Of a DNA stretch of 64,000 nucleotides, positions 1 through 8,452 are shown piece after piece; position 1 is the first letter of the stretch; each line of letters opens with the position of its first letter. Below the pieces are notes generated by a model. That model was not told the DNA's origin. It did no database searches and worked only from the letters and a program-made list of their open reading frames with translations. Both the position numbers and the translations under genes were made by a program. Source of the stretch: [Actinomadura] parvosata subsp. kistnae (GTDB lineage Bacteria; Actinomycetota; Actinomycetes; Streptosporangiales; Streptosporangiaceae); NCBI RefSeq assembly GCF_900323885.1, contig NZ_OOHJ01000018.1, positions 4,327,001 through 4,391,000 on the forward strand, given 5' to 3'.

Positions 1-333
1 GATGATCAGGACCGCGGCGTCGTCGCCGAGCACCGCCGCCGCCTCGGCCTCGAAGGAGGCGGGGACGGGGTCGAGCGTGTGCCCGTCGACGGCCGTGACC
101 CGCCGCCCGCCCGCCGCCGCCCGCTGGGCGAACTGGCGCAGCAACGCGGACTTGCCGACGCCGCCGGGGCCGTGCACGTACAGGACGCTGCAGGAGCCGC
201 GCAGCGCCGCGTCGAAGACGCCGAGCTCCTCCTCCCGGCCCACGAAGGACCGCTCGCGCGCCGCGCGCAGGCGCAGCCCCAGAACCTGCTCGTTTCCCCC
301 CTGCATGCGGACAACCTTAGCTTTCGCCGTCAT
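1..333 (-). CDS. STAND/AAA-like ATPase, N-terminal part (cut by window edge)
   Basis: This reading frame runs off the left edge of the window. Its first 111 residues parallel the N-terminus of the upstream gene almost residue for residue: an R-x-F-V-G-R-E-E-E-L signature, then a P-loop (GPGGVGKSALL) and a downstream segment ending in hydrophobic residues. The ATG at 333 overlaps the TGA of the upstream gene (ATGA), so translation is probably coupled; an internal ATG at 306 is an alternative start. The two genes look like a tandem duplication. The family is a P-loop NTPase of the signalling/STAND type common in actinomycetes. The substrate and partner are unknown, and the C-terminal part cannot be seen. 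Confidence 0.8.
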   Translation of the reverse strand, partial: MTAKAKVVRMQGGNEQVLGLRLRAARERSFVGREEELGVFDAALRGSCSVLYVHGPGGVGKSALLRQFAQRAAAGGRRVTAVDGHTLDPVPASFEAEAAAVLGDDAAVLII

Positions 334-2408
334 TTCCCCGGTGGGCCGCCGGCCGGGGGCCGGGCCGCGGGTTCGAGGGGTTGCGGGCCGTACAGCTCCC
401 GCTGCCACAGGCTCTCGCAGATCCGCTCGATGCCCGAGACCAGGTGGCGGCGGTAGGTGGTGAACGGCAGGCCGAGCCGCTCCGCGGCCAGCTCCTGGGT
501 GGGGGCGCCCTTGACGTACGTGGCGGCCACCGCGCGGTGGAACTTGACCGAGCGCGGATCCTCGCCCAGCGCCTCGATCTCCCGCTCCAGGAGCTCGCGC
601 AGCACCGCGCCCGGGTCACCTCCGCCGTGCTCGGCCACCAGCCGGCTGCGGGTCAGGGGCGAGCGCGCCAGCGCGTCGGGGCGGCCCAGCAGGCGCAGCG
701 CCTTGCGGATCTCCTCGGCGAACTCCTCCCGCGACATGACCACCAGGCCGCTCACCGTCTCGTACGGCTCCGGCATCAGCGCCCGGTTCAGCCGCTCCAG
801 CCACGTGTGCGCCGGCACCGCCCGCCAGTCGTGCGCGAACAGCGTGTACGACCCGTCGCCGACCCGGGCGGCGTCGGGGATGTCCCGCATGTCGTGCCGG
901 CGGAAGCACTCGACCCGGTCCATGCTCGGCCGGCGCACCGCGACGTACGACCAGGCCATCCGCTCGGCCCGCAGGCAGTTGCCGATCACCCGCCACTGCA
1001 GCAGGTCCATCACCGGCGATTTGCCCCGGTAGGCGGGCAGCACCCACGACCGGCCCACGGCCAGGTGCTCGCCGGCGCGCAGCGGAGCGGTGGCGCGGGC
1101 GTGCTCCCACGCGGCGGCCACGACCGGGTCGGCCGCGCACTCCTCCGCGTCCGGCTCCTCCAGGCGCAGCCACGCGTAGCAGGCGATCGGCTCGCCGGTC
1201 TCGGCCCGGGTGTAGACGCGGAACTCCGACGGGCGTCTGGCCAGCCAGAACGCGGCGCACGCGGCGGACTCCTCGCCTTCGGCCGCGTGCGCGAGGCTCA
1301 CCAGCCGCTCGGCGTCCCCGGGGCGCAGCGGGCCCTCCTGGACCTCGCCTTCCTCGTACCAGCTGTGCGGCTCGACCATCGCGTTGTTGTTGCGGTGCAG
1401 GTAGAACAGCGCCGTCACCGCGGTCACCACCTCGGAGTCGGCGGCCGTGCGCACCTTCTCCGCCAGGTGCGCGTGGATGCGGTCGTGCATGTCGGCGTAT
1501 CCCTGCGGGTCGCGCCAGCGCAGGTCGGCCTCCAGCACCTCGCGCACCACGTCGTGCGGGTACAGCCCGAGGCTGCTCGACTCCACGAACGGCAGCCGCC
1601 GCAGCCATCGGAACAGCGCCGCGGCGTCGTCGGGCAGCGCGGCGCGCAGGAGGTCCTCGGTCGTCATGTACGCGTGCGCGCAGACCTCCAGCGCGTGCCG
1701 GTGCGCCGGGCTCGGCACCTCGCCCACGAGCTGGTCGAGCAGGGTCGAGACCACGTCGTGGCGCGGGGTCCAGCGCTTGCTCGCGCCGCCGTCCTTCATC
1801 GCGACCGCCGCGCCCAGCAGCAGCGCCAGCGGGTGCCCGCCGGCGAAGGCCAGCAACGGCTCGCGCAGCTCAGCGGCGACCCCGCAGCAGTCCATCAGCG
1901 CCGCGGCGTCACGCGGGGGCAGGTCGCGCAACGACAGCACCTCCAGCGCGTCCGCCCACCCCGGGTCGGCCTGCCACCGCATGTCGGGAGGGAACCGCCC
2001 GGCGATCACCACCAGCGCGCCCAGCGGCAGCCTGGGCAGGAACCGCTCGCGCAGCCAGCCCTCCAGGCCCTGGATCCGCTCGAAGGTGTCCACCAGCAGC
2101 ACCGCCCGCTCGTCGCGCAGCACGGGCTCGGCCTCGCGCTCGAAGGCCGCGGGCGACGGCTCCAGCGTGCGCCCGTCGAGGCGGGCGACCGACCGGCCGG
2201 CCAGCGCCGCCTCCTGCGCGAAGCGCCGCAGCAGCGCCGACTTGCCGACCCCGCCGGGGCCGTGCACGTAAAGGACGCTCCACCGGCCTCCGTGGAGTGC
2301 GGCGCCGAAGACCGCGAGCTCCTCCTCGCGCCCCACGAACGCCGATGCTCGTGCCGCCTGCACACGCTGACCCAGCAGCTCGGACTTTCCGCCTCTCCCC
2401 GACGACAT
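330..2408 (-). CDS. STAND/AAA-like ATP-binding protein with C-terminal helical DNA-binding-like region
   Basis: A protein of about 692 residues. Near residue 25 there is an FVGREEEL signature, followed by a Walker A loop GPGGVGKSALLRR, a Walker B-like stretch (AVLLVDTFE) and a sensor-like AGRFPPD. The C-terminus (AERLGLPFTTYRRHLVSGIERI) reads like a winged-helix or sigma-region-4-like DNA-binding segment. The arrangement is that of an ATP-switch regulator, but no target is visible. I prefer the ATG at 2408 over the GTG two codons upstream. The gene overlaps its paralogue downstream by ATGA. About 250 bases of visibly AT-richer DNA upstream (2409-2659) hold no convincing gene and probably the promoter. 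Confidence 0.8.
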   Translation of the reverse strand: MSSGRGGKSELLGQRVQAARASAFVGREEELAVFGAALHGGRWSVLYVHGPGGVGKSALLRRFAQEAALAGRSVARLDGRTLEPSPAAFEREAEPVLRDERAVLLVDTFERIQGLEGWLRERFLPRLPLGALVVIAGRFPPDMRWQADPGWADALEVLSLRDLPPRDAAALMDCCGVAAELREPLLAFAGGHPLALLLGAAVAMKDGGASKRWTPRHDVVSTLLDQLVGEVPSPAHRHALEVCAHAYMTTEDLLRAALPDDAAALFRWLRRLPFVESSSLGLYPHDVVREVLEADLRWRDPQGYADMHDRIHAHLAEKVRTAADSEVVTAVTALFYLHRNNNAMVEPHSWYEEGEVQEGPLRPGDAERLVSLAHAAEGEESAACAAFWLARRPSEFRVYTRAETGEPIACYAWLRLEEPDAEECAADPVVAAAWEHARATAPLRAGEHLAVGRSWVLPAYRGKSPVMDLLQWRVIGNCLRAERMAWSYVAVRRPSMDRVECFRRHDMRDIPDAARVGDGSYTLFAHDWRAVPAHTWLERLNRALMPEPYETVSGLVVMSREEFAEEIRKALRLLGRPDALARSPLTRSRLVAEHGGGDPGAVLRELLEREIEALGEDPRSVKFHRAVAATYVKGAPTQELAAERLGLPFTTYRRHLVSGIERICESLWQRELYGPQPLEPAARPPAGGPPGK

Positions 2409-2659
2409 GGGCACAACTCTAGCCGCTCACAATGCAGCGATCCGGCCTAATCAATGAGTACTTATCCACATTGGCGCGCTCATATAAGACGCGGAACAAC
2501 ACTGGCAAACAGGCTGCTCACCTGCGGTGTCATTCGTCAGATGCAGAAATCGTGCGCCTTTCTGCGACACCTCTCATAAAGGGACACCCATCGATTCACC
2601 GGCCGGCCTCGTGAATGGGCGACAAGTTTCTCCCGCCGAACGCCCGCCCTCGCCGAAGG

Positions 2660-2968
2660 CTATTCCGGCAGGACGTTCGCCCGCTTCGGCCGGGGCGGGC
2701 GGGGACTGCCCCCGGCCGGCGCCCGATCCCCCCGCGCCGGGACCGGCTCGATCAGATCCGTCATCGTGCAGTCCAGGATGTCCAGCAGGGCCATCAGCAC
2801 CCGCAGGTTCAGCCGCACCGGCCGCTCGGCCACCAGCCGGTAGACCTGGCTCTGCGACAGCCTGAACCCGCGCTCGACCAGCAGCGGCCGCAGATCCGTC
2901 GTCGCGTACATGCCGCGCTGCGCCATGACCTTGCGCAGATGCCACCGGTACTCGTACCTCACGCTCAC
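2660..2968 (-). CDS. Small helix-turn-helix protein paired with integrase
   Basis: A protein of 102 residues starting at a GTG that overlaps the stop of the integrase gene (GTGA), which argues for translational coupling. It has an XRE/Cro-like helix-turn-helix (RGFRLSQSQVYRLVAER) and the segment LMALLDILDCTMTDLIEP, typical of this actinobacterial family. In other actinomycetes this small protein is commonly encoded directly behind a tyrosine integrase of the type found here (established knowledge of the family). It may act as a DNA-binding partner or regulator of that recombinase. Its own sequence looks undamaged although the integrase is not. Confidence 0.8.
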   Translation of the reverse strand: MSVRYEYRWHLRKVMAQRGMYATTDLRPLLVERGFRLSQSQVYRLVAERPVRLNLRVLMALLDILDCTMTDLIEPVPARGDRAPAGGSPRPPRPKRANVLPE

Positions 2969-4002
2969 CTCGCCTCCCCGGTCTCCAGGCGGGCGCAGCT
3001 CGCGGTGGTGGCCGGCAGGCGGTGCCCGACCTGCTCCTGCACGAACGTCAGGCTCGCGCCGTCCATCAGCAGATGGGCCATGTACGCGCTGCGCAGGCAG
3101 TACGGCGTCAGGCTCCGATCCAGCCCCAGGGCGTCGCGGTAGGCCGCGAACCGCTCCTCGATCTCCCTGGTCCGCAGCCGCCCGCCCCGCTCCGTCGGCC
3201 ACAGCGCCCGCGACAGGCTGGTGCGGTAGCGGGGCCGCACCTCGGCCACGTACTCGCGCACCGCCTCCACCGCCCACGGCATCGTGCTGACGACCGTCCG
3301 CCGCCGCTGCGGCAGCCCCCTCGCCCGCCGGCTCGTCCGCACGCTCAGCGCCCCGAACCGGCCCAGCTCCGGCTGGTCCGCGTGCGGCTGGAAGTCGCTC
3401 ACGTCCAGCCCCGACGCCTCCGACCCGCTCAGCCCCCAGGCGTAGACGACCTTGAACAGCGTGGCGTCCCGGTACCGGGCCAGCGCCCCCTTGAGCCCCC
3501 GTCGCATCGCCTCCTCCACCTGCTCGTCGGCGTGGTCGAGGAAGCGCTGGACCTCCTCACGCGTCATCGGGCGCCGCCCCGGCTCGGCGAGCGGGCCGGG
3601 CGCCCGGTCGTCCAGGCAGACCTGCACTGGGACGCTGCCGAAACGGGCCGCGCACTCCCGCGTCCACCCCTGGTACGGCGCCGTCACGTACTCGCAGAAG
3701 AACCGCAGCGCCGAGTAGTAACCGCGCACGGTCGAGGGCGCCCGGCGCAGCTCCACCGTCAGATGGGTGAGCCACAGATCGACGTGCTCCGGCGACCACT
3801 GCCAGGGATAGGCGCGGGTGAACCGGGCGAACCTGCGCACGACGTCCTCACGCAGGCCGATCGTCGCGGACCTGCAGCGCTGGCTGCCGCGCTGGTGCCG
3901 GGCCCATCCCTCCAGCATCGCGTCGAACACGGCCCGCGCCGGGCGCCCCGTCGGGTCGTCCGTCAACTCCTGCCGCTTCGCCGCACTCGCATCGCCGCAC
4001 AC
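2965..4002 (-). CDS. Tyrosine-recombinase-like protein with lost catalytic residues
   Basis: A 345-residue protein with the fold of an actinobacterial phage-type integrase: an N-terminal SAM-like core-binding domain (about 25-125) and a catalytic domain (about 145-340). The expected box I arginine after Y-A-W-G-L is Ser192. In box II the H-x-x-R motif reads Y301-C-L-R304 and the following His is Ser305. The G-H pair (326-327) is kept, but the nucleophilic Tyr is Cys336 (TTASCARL). The frame is otherwise open and full length. It begins at GTG and is followed by its usual HTH partner, overlapping it by GTGA. Either it is a decaying gene that has not yet gained a stop, or a repurposed DNA-binding protein. 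Confidence 0.8.
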   Translation of the reverse strand: MCGDASAAKRQELTDDPTGRPARAVFDAMLEGWARHQRGSQRCRSATIGLREDVVRRFARFTRAYPWQWSPEHVDLWLTHLTVELRRAPSTVRGYYSALRFFCEYVTAPYQGWTRECAARFGSVPVQVCLDDRAPGPLAEPGRRPMTREEVQRFLDHADEQVEEAMRRGLKGALARYRDATLFKVVYAWGLSGSEASGLDVSDFQPHADQPELGRFGALSVRTSRRARGLPQRRRTVVSTMPWAVEAVREYVAEVRPRYRTSLSRALWPTERGGRLRTREIEERFAAYRDALGLDRSLTPYCLRSAYMAHLLMDGASLTFVQEQVGHRLPATTASCARLETGEAR

Positions 4003-4128
4003 GCTCTCTTCCCCTTGGTGCTCGCTCCGTCCCGGAGGTACGCCTGGCGTTCAGGCCCCGAGGGAGCGTCACCCGGCGGGGTGCTCACAGTCATGACCGT
4101 TTCCTGCCCGGTCGCTGCCCACCGCCCG

Positions 4129-4620
4129 CTACAGGTGGCGGGTGGCGGCGGTCAGCTCGCGCAGCCGCTCCAGGAACGTCCGGCCGGCCGGGCCGGTGTC
4201 GAGGGGGAGCAGGTAGGAGCTGGCCTCCGTCGAGCCGAACCAGCGGGCCTGCACGTGCACGCCCGTCGCGTTGCCGTACGTGGCCGGGTCCGCGACGGTG
4301 AGCGAGACGTCCGCCAGGCGGGCGCCCAGCCGCACCTCCGTGCCCTTGTCGGTGACCGTGGCGATCACGATGACGCCGGTCGTGACGAGGGCGGCGGTCG
4401 TGAACGGCCCCACCTCCAGACCGGCCGCCCTGAAGACGCCCAGGAAGCCGCGCGGCGTCTTGACCGGGACGCTGCGGGTCTCGCAGCACACCTCCGCCAT
4501 CCGGTCCAGGTCGCCGAGCAGCTGCTGGTCGGCGTAGGAGGTCATCGCGGCGCGCAGCCGGTCGTCGAGCTCGGCCATGGAGCACAGGCGGGTGGACCGG
4601 GTGTAGTCGAGCAGGCTCAT
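4129..4620 (-). CDS. Conserved-looking protein of unknown function
   Basis: A 163-residue protein with no signal peptide or membrane segment. The ATG at 4620 follows an AAGGATC ribosome-binding site. The central part alternates hydrophobic and polar residues (FTTAALVTTGVIVIATVT), suggesting a small beta-rich domain, possibly PH-like. I do not recognise the family. It stands alone between the integrase gene and the kinase gene, with about 110-125 bases free on either side, and codon use matches the host background. Confidence 0.6.
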   Translation of the reverse strand: MSLLDYTRSTRLCSMAELDDRLRAAMTSYADQQLLGDLDRMAEVCCETRSVPVKTPRGFLGVFRAAGLEVGPFTTAALVTTGVIVIATVTDKGTEVRLGARLADVSLTVADPATYGNATGVHVQARWFGSTEASSYLLPLDTGPAGRTFLERLRELTAATRHL

Positions 4621-4733
4621 GGTGATCCTTATTGCCGGAGGTCGGGCAGGCGCCCGCGCCATGATCGGCGCCGGCGCTTGCGCGGCGCTGAACGCGCGCT
4701 TACGACCTCCCGCCTCTTATGGGGCGGTCCCGG

Positions 4734-6215
4734 CTACGAGCGGCCCTTGGCGTTGCCCTTGCCGGGGTGCCCGGCGCTGTGCCCGGGTGGCGTGCGGCCG
4801 CTCGGGTTGGTCACCTTCTTGCCCTGCCCCGGCCGCTGCGCCACCTCACGCGCGGCCGCCGCCGCGGGCGTGTCCGCGTGGTCCCTGGCCCGGCGCCGGA
4901 CCGCGACCGGACGGGCCTTCAGCACGGCGGTCGTGGCCGGCACCGCGGTGGGGGTGGGCTCGGGGGACGGGGTGGCGGACGTCCGGTCCTGCGGACGCGC
5001 TTGCGCCACGGGCGGCGCGGTCGAGGCGTCCGGCCAGAAGCTGGCCACCAGCACGCCGGCGATCAGCGCGGACACCACGGCCACGTGCCGCAGCTGGGCG
5101 CGGCGCGTCTCGGTGAAGCGGGCCTGAGCGGGGCGGGTCTGGGTGGAGCGGGCCTGAGCGGGGCGGGTCTGGGTGGAGCGGGCCTGAGCGGAGCGGGCCT
5201 GGGTGGGCCGGCAGGTGCCCGGATCCGCCTGGTCGTCGTCGTCGTCGCCGCCGTCGCCGTCGCCGGCGAAGGCGAGGGCATGGTCTCCCGTCTTGGGCGG
5301 TTCGGCGGGAGAAGGAGGATCGGGCTCCTTGGCCGCCGAGCCGGCCGCGGCTTCGGTGGCGAGCGTGAGGGGGAGGTCGTCGCCGGACAGGGTGAGGAGC
5401 CGTTCGAGCTGGCGGCGCGCCGCGATGAGGCGGGTGCGGTGGGCGGGGTCCTTCTCGAGGAGGCCCGCGATGACGGGGGCCAGCGCCCCGGCCCGCTCGA
5501 ACGGCGCCGGCTCGGCGGTCAGGACGGCGCTGATCGTGGCCAGCGCCCCTTCCTGCTCGAACGGCGAGCGCCCCTCCACCGCCGCGTACAGTGTCACCCC
5601 CAGCGACCACAGGTCGCTCTGCGGCGTCGGCGGCCCGCCGCGTGCGCGTTCGGGGGCGATGTAGGCGGGTGTGCCGACGACCTCGCCCGCGATGGTGAGG
5701 TCCACCGGTTTCTCCAGGCTGGTGGCCAGGCCGAAGTCGGTCAGCACGGCGTGGCTCTCGCCGCCGTCCAGCAGGATGTTGGCGGGTTTGACGTCGCGGT
5801 GCACGATGCCGGCGGCGTGGGCGGCGCGCAGGGCGTCCAGCACCTGGAGCCCGATGCGGGCGACGGAGACGGGCGGCAGCGGCCCGCGCGTGGCGAGCAC
5901 GTCGGCGAGGGTCGGGGCGGGGACGAGCTGGAGCACGATCCACGGCCGCTCGTCGGCGACCACCACGTCGTAGATGGTGGCGACGTTCGGGTGGGAGAGC
6001 CGGGCGGCGAGGCGGGCCTCGCTCATGGTGCGTCCGAGCAGCGCCTCCCGTTCGGACTGGGGCCGCCGGTCGAGAGTGACCTCCTTGACGGCGACGGGGC
6101 GGTCCAGCACTTCGTCGTGGCCGCGCCAGACCCGTCCCATGCCGCCCCGCCCCAGCTCGTCCTGGAGCCGGTAGCGGCCGGCGAGTAACCAGCCCTCGTA
6201 ACCTGAAACCGACAT
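4734..6215 (-). CDS. Serine/threonine protein kinase (PknB-type), membrane anchored
   Basis: A 493-residue protein. The kinase domain fills about residues 10-270: glycine loop GRGGMGRVW, catalytic Lys in VAVKEV, HRDVKPANILL catalytic loop, DFGL and the APE-like APERA motif. A linker rich in A/R/S/T/Q with a 10-residue tandem repeat (30-bp DNA repeat at 5121-5210) leads to one transmembrane helix (VAVVSALIAGVLVASFW) and a short basic, Pro-rich extracellular tail without PASTA domains. Family knowledge gives autophosphorylation and signalling at the membrane; the ligand is unknown. The start at ATG 6215 matches the usual N-terminus; an ATG at 6248 is possible. No partner phosphatase is nearby. 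Confidence 0.92.
   Translation of the reverse strand: MSVSGYEGWLLAGRYRLQDELGRGGMGRVWRGHDEVLDRPVAVKEVTLDRRPQSEREALLGRTMSEARLAARLSHPNVATIYDVVVADERPWIVLQLVPAPTLADVLATRGPLPPVSVARIGLQVLDALRAAHAAGIVHRDVKPANILLDGGESHAVLTDFGLATSLEKPVDLTIAGEVVGTPAYIAPERARGGPPTPQSDLWSLGVTLYAAVEGRSPFEQEGALATISAVLTAEPAPFERAGALAPVIAGLLEKDPAHRTRLIAARRQLERLLTLSGDDLPLTLATEAAAGSAAKEPDPPSPAEPPKTGDHALAFAGDGDGGDDDDDQADPGTCRPTQARSAQARSTQTRPAQARSTQTRPAQARFTETRRAQLRHVAVVSALIAGVLVASFWPDASTAPPVAQARPQDRTSATPSPEPTPTAVPATTAVLKARPVAVRRRARDHADTPAAAAAREVAQRPGQGKKVTNPSGRTPPGHSAGHPGKGNAKGRS
5121..5210 (+). repeat. 30-bp in-frame tandem repeat (3 units) in kinase linker
   Basis: Units start at 5121, 5151 and 5181; the third has diverged. The unit length is a multiple of three, so the repeat adds 10-residue steps to the juxtamembrane linker of the kinase without shifting frame. 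Confidence 0.85.
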
Positions 6216-6295
6216 AGCGCCCGGCTTACCCGATCTTTGGCCGCTCATGCAACCAAAGGGCGGGAGCCTGCGGCCCCCGCCCTCCACCTGGATCG

Positions 6296-7849
6296 TTATG
6301 CGGCGTAGGTCTCGAACTCGGCGACCTTCGGCGTTCCGGTCGAGCCGGTGATCCTGAACGTGATCTTGCTCAGGGCGGCCGGCGTGAACGTGATGGCGCC
6401 CGCCCCGCTGCCGGACTTCAGCACGGCCCCGGTGCCGGCGTTGACGAGCTGCCAGGCGCCGATGCCGCCCTCGGCGCCCGCCGCCTCGCGGATGACGACC
6501 CGGCCGACCGTCGTCGCGGCGCCCCACTTGATCGAGATGTCGCCGATGGCGCCCGACGGTGACCAGTAGGTGCTCAGGTTCCCGTCCCGGACGTTGCCGT
6601 AGCTCGTCCCGTCGGCCTTGCTGGAGCCGTCGGAGCCGGCGCCGATGCTGAGGTTCTGGCCGTTGGGCGTGGAGGTGGGGGTGACGGTCGGGGTCACGGT
6701 GGGCGTGACCGTGGGGGTGGCGGTCGGCGTCTGCGGCGTGCAGGTGCCGTCCGACTCCCGCAGCCCCTTGCCGGCGCCGGCCGTCTGCCGGACGATGTCC
6801 GGCACGCAGCTCGCCCCGTCGAGCGTGTAGGAGTAGGGGACGGTGACCGTGGTGGTGGAGCGCGGGTCGGGCCCGGCCGGGTTGTTCTCGCTGCCCGGCG
6901 CGGACCAGGTCACGTTGTCGAAGATGTTGCCGGCGACCTGCCAGTAGCCGGCCTCGCTGGTGTAGAAGGTGCCGAGGACGTCCTTGGAGTCCTTGAAGTA
7001 GTTGTTCTCCACCTTGGCGCGGCCACCGGCGCGGGAGTTGATGCCCGATTCGTTCAGGCTCACGTAGGAGTTGTTGTAGATGTGGGCGATGCCGCCGCGC
7101 AGCAGGGGAGTGCGGGAGTCGATGTTCTCGTACGCATTGTGGTGGAAGGTGACGTAGCCGTTCGAGCGGTCGCTCTCGCTGGAGCCGATGAGCCCGCCCC
7201 GCCCCGAGTTGCGCAGGATGCTGTAGGACAGGGTGACGTACTGGGTGTCGTCCTTCATGTCGAAGAGGCCGTCGAAGCCCTCCGACTCGCCGCCCGACGC
7301 CTCCAGGGTGACGTGGTCGACCCACACGTTGCGCACGCCGCTCTCCATGCCGATGGCGTCGCCGCCGTTCGACGTGGGCGAGCCGGACTTCTTGACGTTG
7401 CGGACGGTCACGTTGCGGATGATGATGTTGCTCGACTCGCGGATGTGGATGCCCAGCTGGTCGAAGACGGCCCCGCCGCCGACCCCGATGATCGTGACGT
7501 TGCTGATCTGCTTGAGCTCGATCACGCCGGCCGCGGTGTTGCAGCTCTCACCTGACACCTTGGCGGTGTTGCCGTGGTTGATCGTCCCTTCGACCTCGAT
7601 GGTGATGGGGGTGCTGCTGCTGGCCCGGCCGCACAGGGCGGCGTGGATGGCGGTGCCCGTGGTGGCCCGTACCGTCTGCCCGCCCGCGCCGCCGGTCGTC
7701 CCGCCGTTGGCGCTCGCGTAGCCGGTGGCGCCGCCGGCCGCCGCCGACGCCTGCGTCACCGGCAACGACACGGCGACCACCCCGGTCACGGCGGCGGCGG
7801 CCATGGCGGCCAGCACCGCTTGGAGTCGCAACGCGACTGCTCGTCTCAT
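6296..7849 (-). CDS. Secreted pectate lyase (PL1) with C-terminal discoidin/CBM-like domain
   Basis: A 517-residue protein with a Sec-type signal peptide ending near SLPVTQASA. The middle is a parallel beta-helix pectate lyase (about 45-340) with family features WVDHVTL, a Ca2+-site-like DGLFDMKDDTQ and HHNAYENIDSRTPLLRGG; Asn-rich ladder residues recur. A TPTVTP-type linker (DNA repeat near 6670-6725) joins an F5/8-type C (discoidin-like) domain of about 130 residues that probably binds polysaccharide. Expected reaction: eliminative cleavage of de-esterified pectin outside the cell. The ATG at 7849 with AAGGTG upstream gives a clean signal peptide; 20 further codons upstream are less likely. 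Two palindromes upstream suggest carbohydrate-responsive control. Confidence 0.93.
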   Translation of the reverse strand: MRRAVALRLQAVLAAMAAAAVTGVVAVSLPVTQASAAAGGATGYASANGGTTGGAGGQTVRATTGTAIHAALCGRASSSTPITIEVEGTINHGNTAKVSGESCNTAAGVIELKQISNVTIIGVGGGAVFDQLGIHIRESSNIIIRNVTVRNVKKSGSPTSNGGDAIGMESGVRNVWVDHVTLEASGGESEGFDGLFDMKDDTQYVTLSYSILRNSGRGGLIGSSESDRSNGYVTFHHNAYENIDSRTPLLRGGIAHIYNNSYVSLNESGINSRAGGRAKVENNYFKDSKDVLGTFYTSEAGYWQVAGNIFDNVTWSAPGSENNPAGPDPRSTTTVTVPYSYTLDGASCVPDIVRQTAGAGKGLRESDGTCTPQTPTATPTVTPTVTPTVTPTSTPNGQNLSIGAGSDGSSKADGTSYGNVRDGNLSTYWSPSGAIGDISIKWGAATTVGRVVIREAAGAEGGIGAWQLVNAGTGAVLKSGSGAGAITFTPAALSKITFRITGSTGTPKVAEFETYAA

Positions 7850-7913
7850 CCCTGGTTCACCTTTTCCCTCGGACAACGATGGCGTACTGCTCCGCGCGGT
7901 TCGCCTCACCGTA

Positions 7914-7927
7914 GGAAAGCGCTTTCC
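7914..7927. promoter_or_regulatory. Perfect 14-bp palindrome, LacI-family-type operator
   Basis: The sequence GGAAAGCGCTTTCC is a perfect palindrome with a central CG, the classic form of LacI/GalR-family and catabolite-control operators. It lies about 65 bases upstream of the pectate lyase start. Operator function is inferred from form and position. Confidence 0.7.
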
Positions 7928-7943
7928 CCAGTGTCAACGAGCG

Positions 7944-7956
7944 ATGAAACTTTCAT
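7944..7956. promoter_or_regulatory. GAAACTTTC palindrome upstream of pectate lyase
   Basis: ATGAAA-C-TTTCAT is a perfect palindrome with a one-base centre. Its core matches the GAAAnTTTC element described upstream of actinomycete xylanase and other polysaccharide-degrading genes. It is about 95 bases upstream of the pectate lyase start and close to the stop of the next gene. Confidence 0.6.
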
Positions 7957-7965
7957 CCAGGAGCC

Positions 7966-8394
7966 CTACTTCGCCTTGAGCGGCTCGCCGAAGGACTTGC
8001 GGAGGGAGGAGGGGGCGGCGAGCGGGAGCAGGGCGGCGAGCAGCTTGCCCTTGAGCGTGCGGGGCCGCCGGGTGAGCTCGACGTCGACGCGCGTGCCGTC
8101 GCCCTCGGGGGTGAGCCGGATGTCCCAGCCGCCGCCGGGGCCGAAGAGCTTGGAGTCGAGGGTGGTGATGACCACGCGGCCCTGCTCGGGATCCCACTCG
8201 TAGCGGGCGCGTTCCCAGGCGGCGGCCGTGCCTTCGGTCACCTCGGCCCAGCTCTCGCCCTGCTGGTGGACGGTGAAGTGCTGGGCGTCGATGCTGGGCC
8301 AGCTCTGCGCGCGGGCGGGGCCGAAGTCGGTCAGCACACGCATGGCCGCCGCGGGGGTGAGGGAGGAGAGCAGGTGGAAGCGCACGACTGTCAT
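7966..8394 (-). CDS. SRPBCC/polyketide-cyclase-like protein
   Basis: A 142-residue protein with the helix-grip pattern of the START/SRPBCC family: an N-terminal strand and helix (MTVVRFHLLSSLTPAAAMRVL), central beta strands (WDIRLTPEGDGTRVDVELTRRP) and a C-terminal helix (LKGKLLAALLPLAAPSSLRKSF). The family binds hydrophobic ligands in a central cavity; the ligand here is unknown. ATG 8394 follows AAGGACT. A 19-bp palindrome sits just upstream, and the MerR regulator lies immediately beyond it on the same strand. Confidence 0.8.
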   Translation of the reverse strand: MTVVRFHLLSSLTPAAAMRVLTDFGPARAQSWPSIDAQHFTVHQQGESWAEVTEGTAAAWERARYEWDPEQGRVVITTLDSKLFGPGGGWDIRLTPEGDGTRVDVELTRRPRTLKGKLLAALLPLAAPSSLRKSFGEPLKAK

Positions 8395-8412
8395 GGGGAG
8401 TCCTTCATTGAG

Positions 8413-8431
8413 TCACCGGTTCAACTGGTGA
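8413..8431. promoter_or_regulatory. 19-bp palindrome in promoter of SRPBCC gene
   Basis: Arms TCACCGGTT and AACTGGTGA around a single C match at 8 of 9 positions. It lies 19 bases upstream of the SRPBCC start, where a repressor or a MerR-type activator could act. The binding protein is unknown; the adjacent MerR protein is the first candidate. Confidence 0.5.
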
Positions 8432-8452
8432 TGATCCTCGCACGCGTACGCG

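Noticed and set aside
2432-2614. Short plus-strand frame of 60 codons upstream of the ATPase pair
   Set aside because: No ribosome-binding site or homology-like features; more likely promoter DNA.
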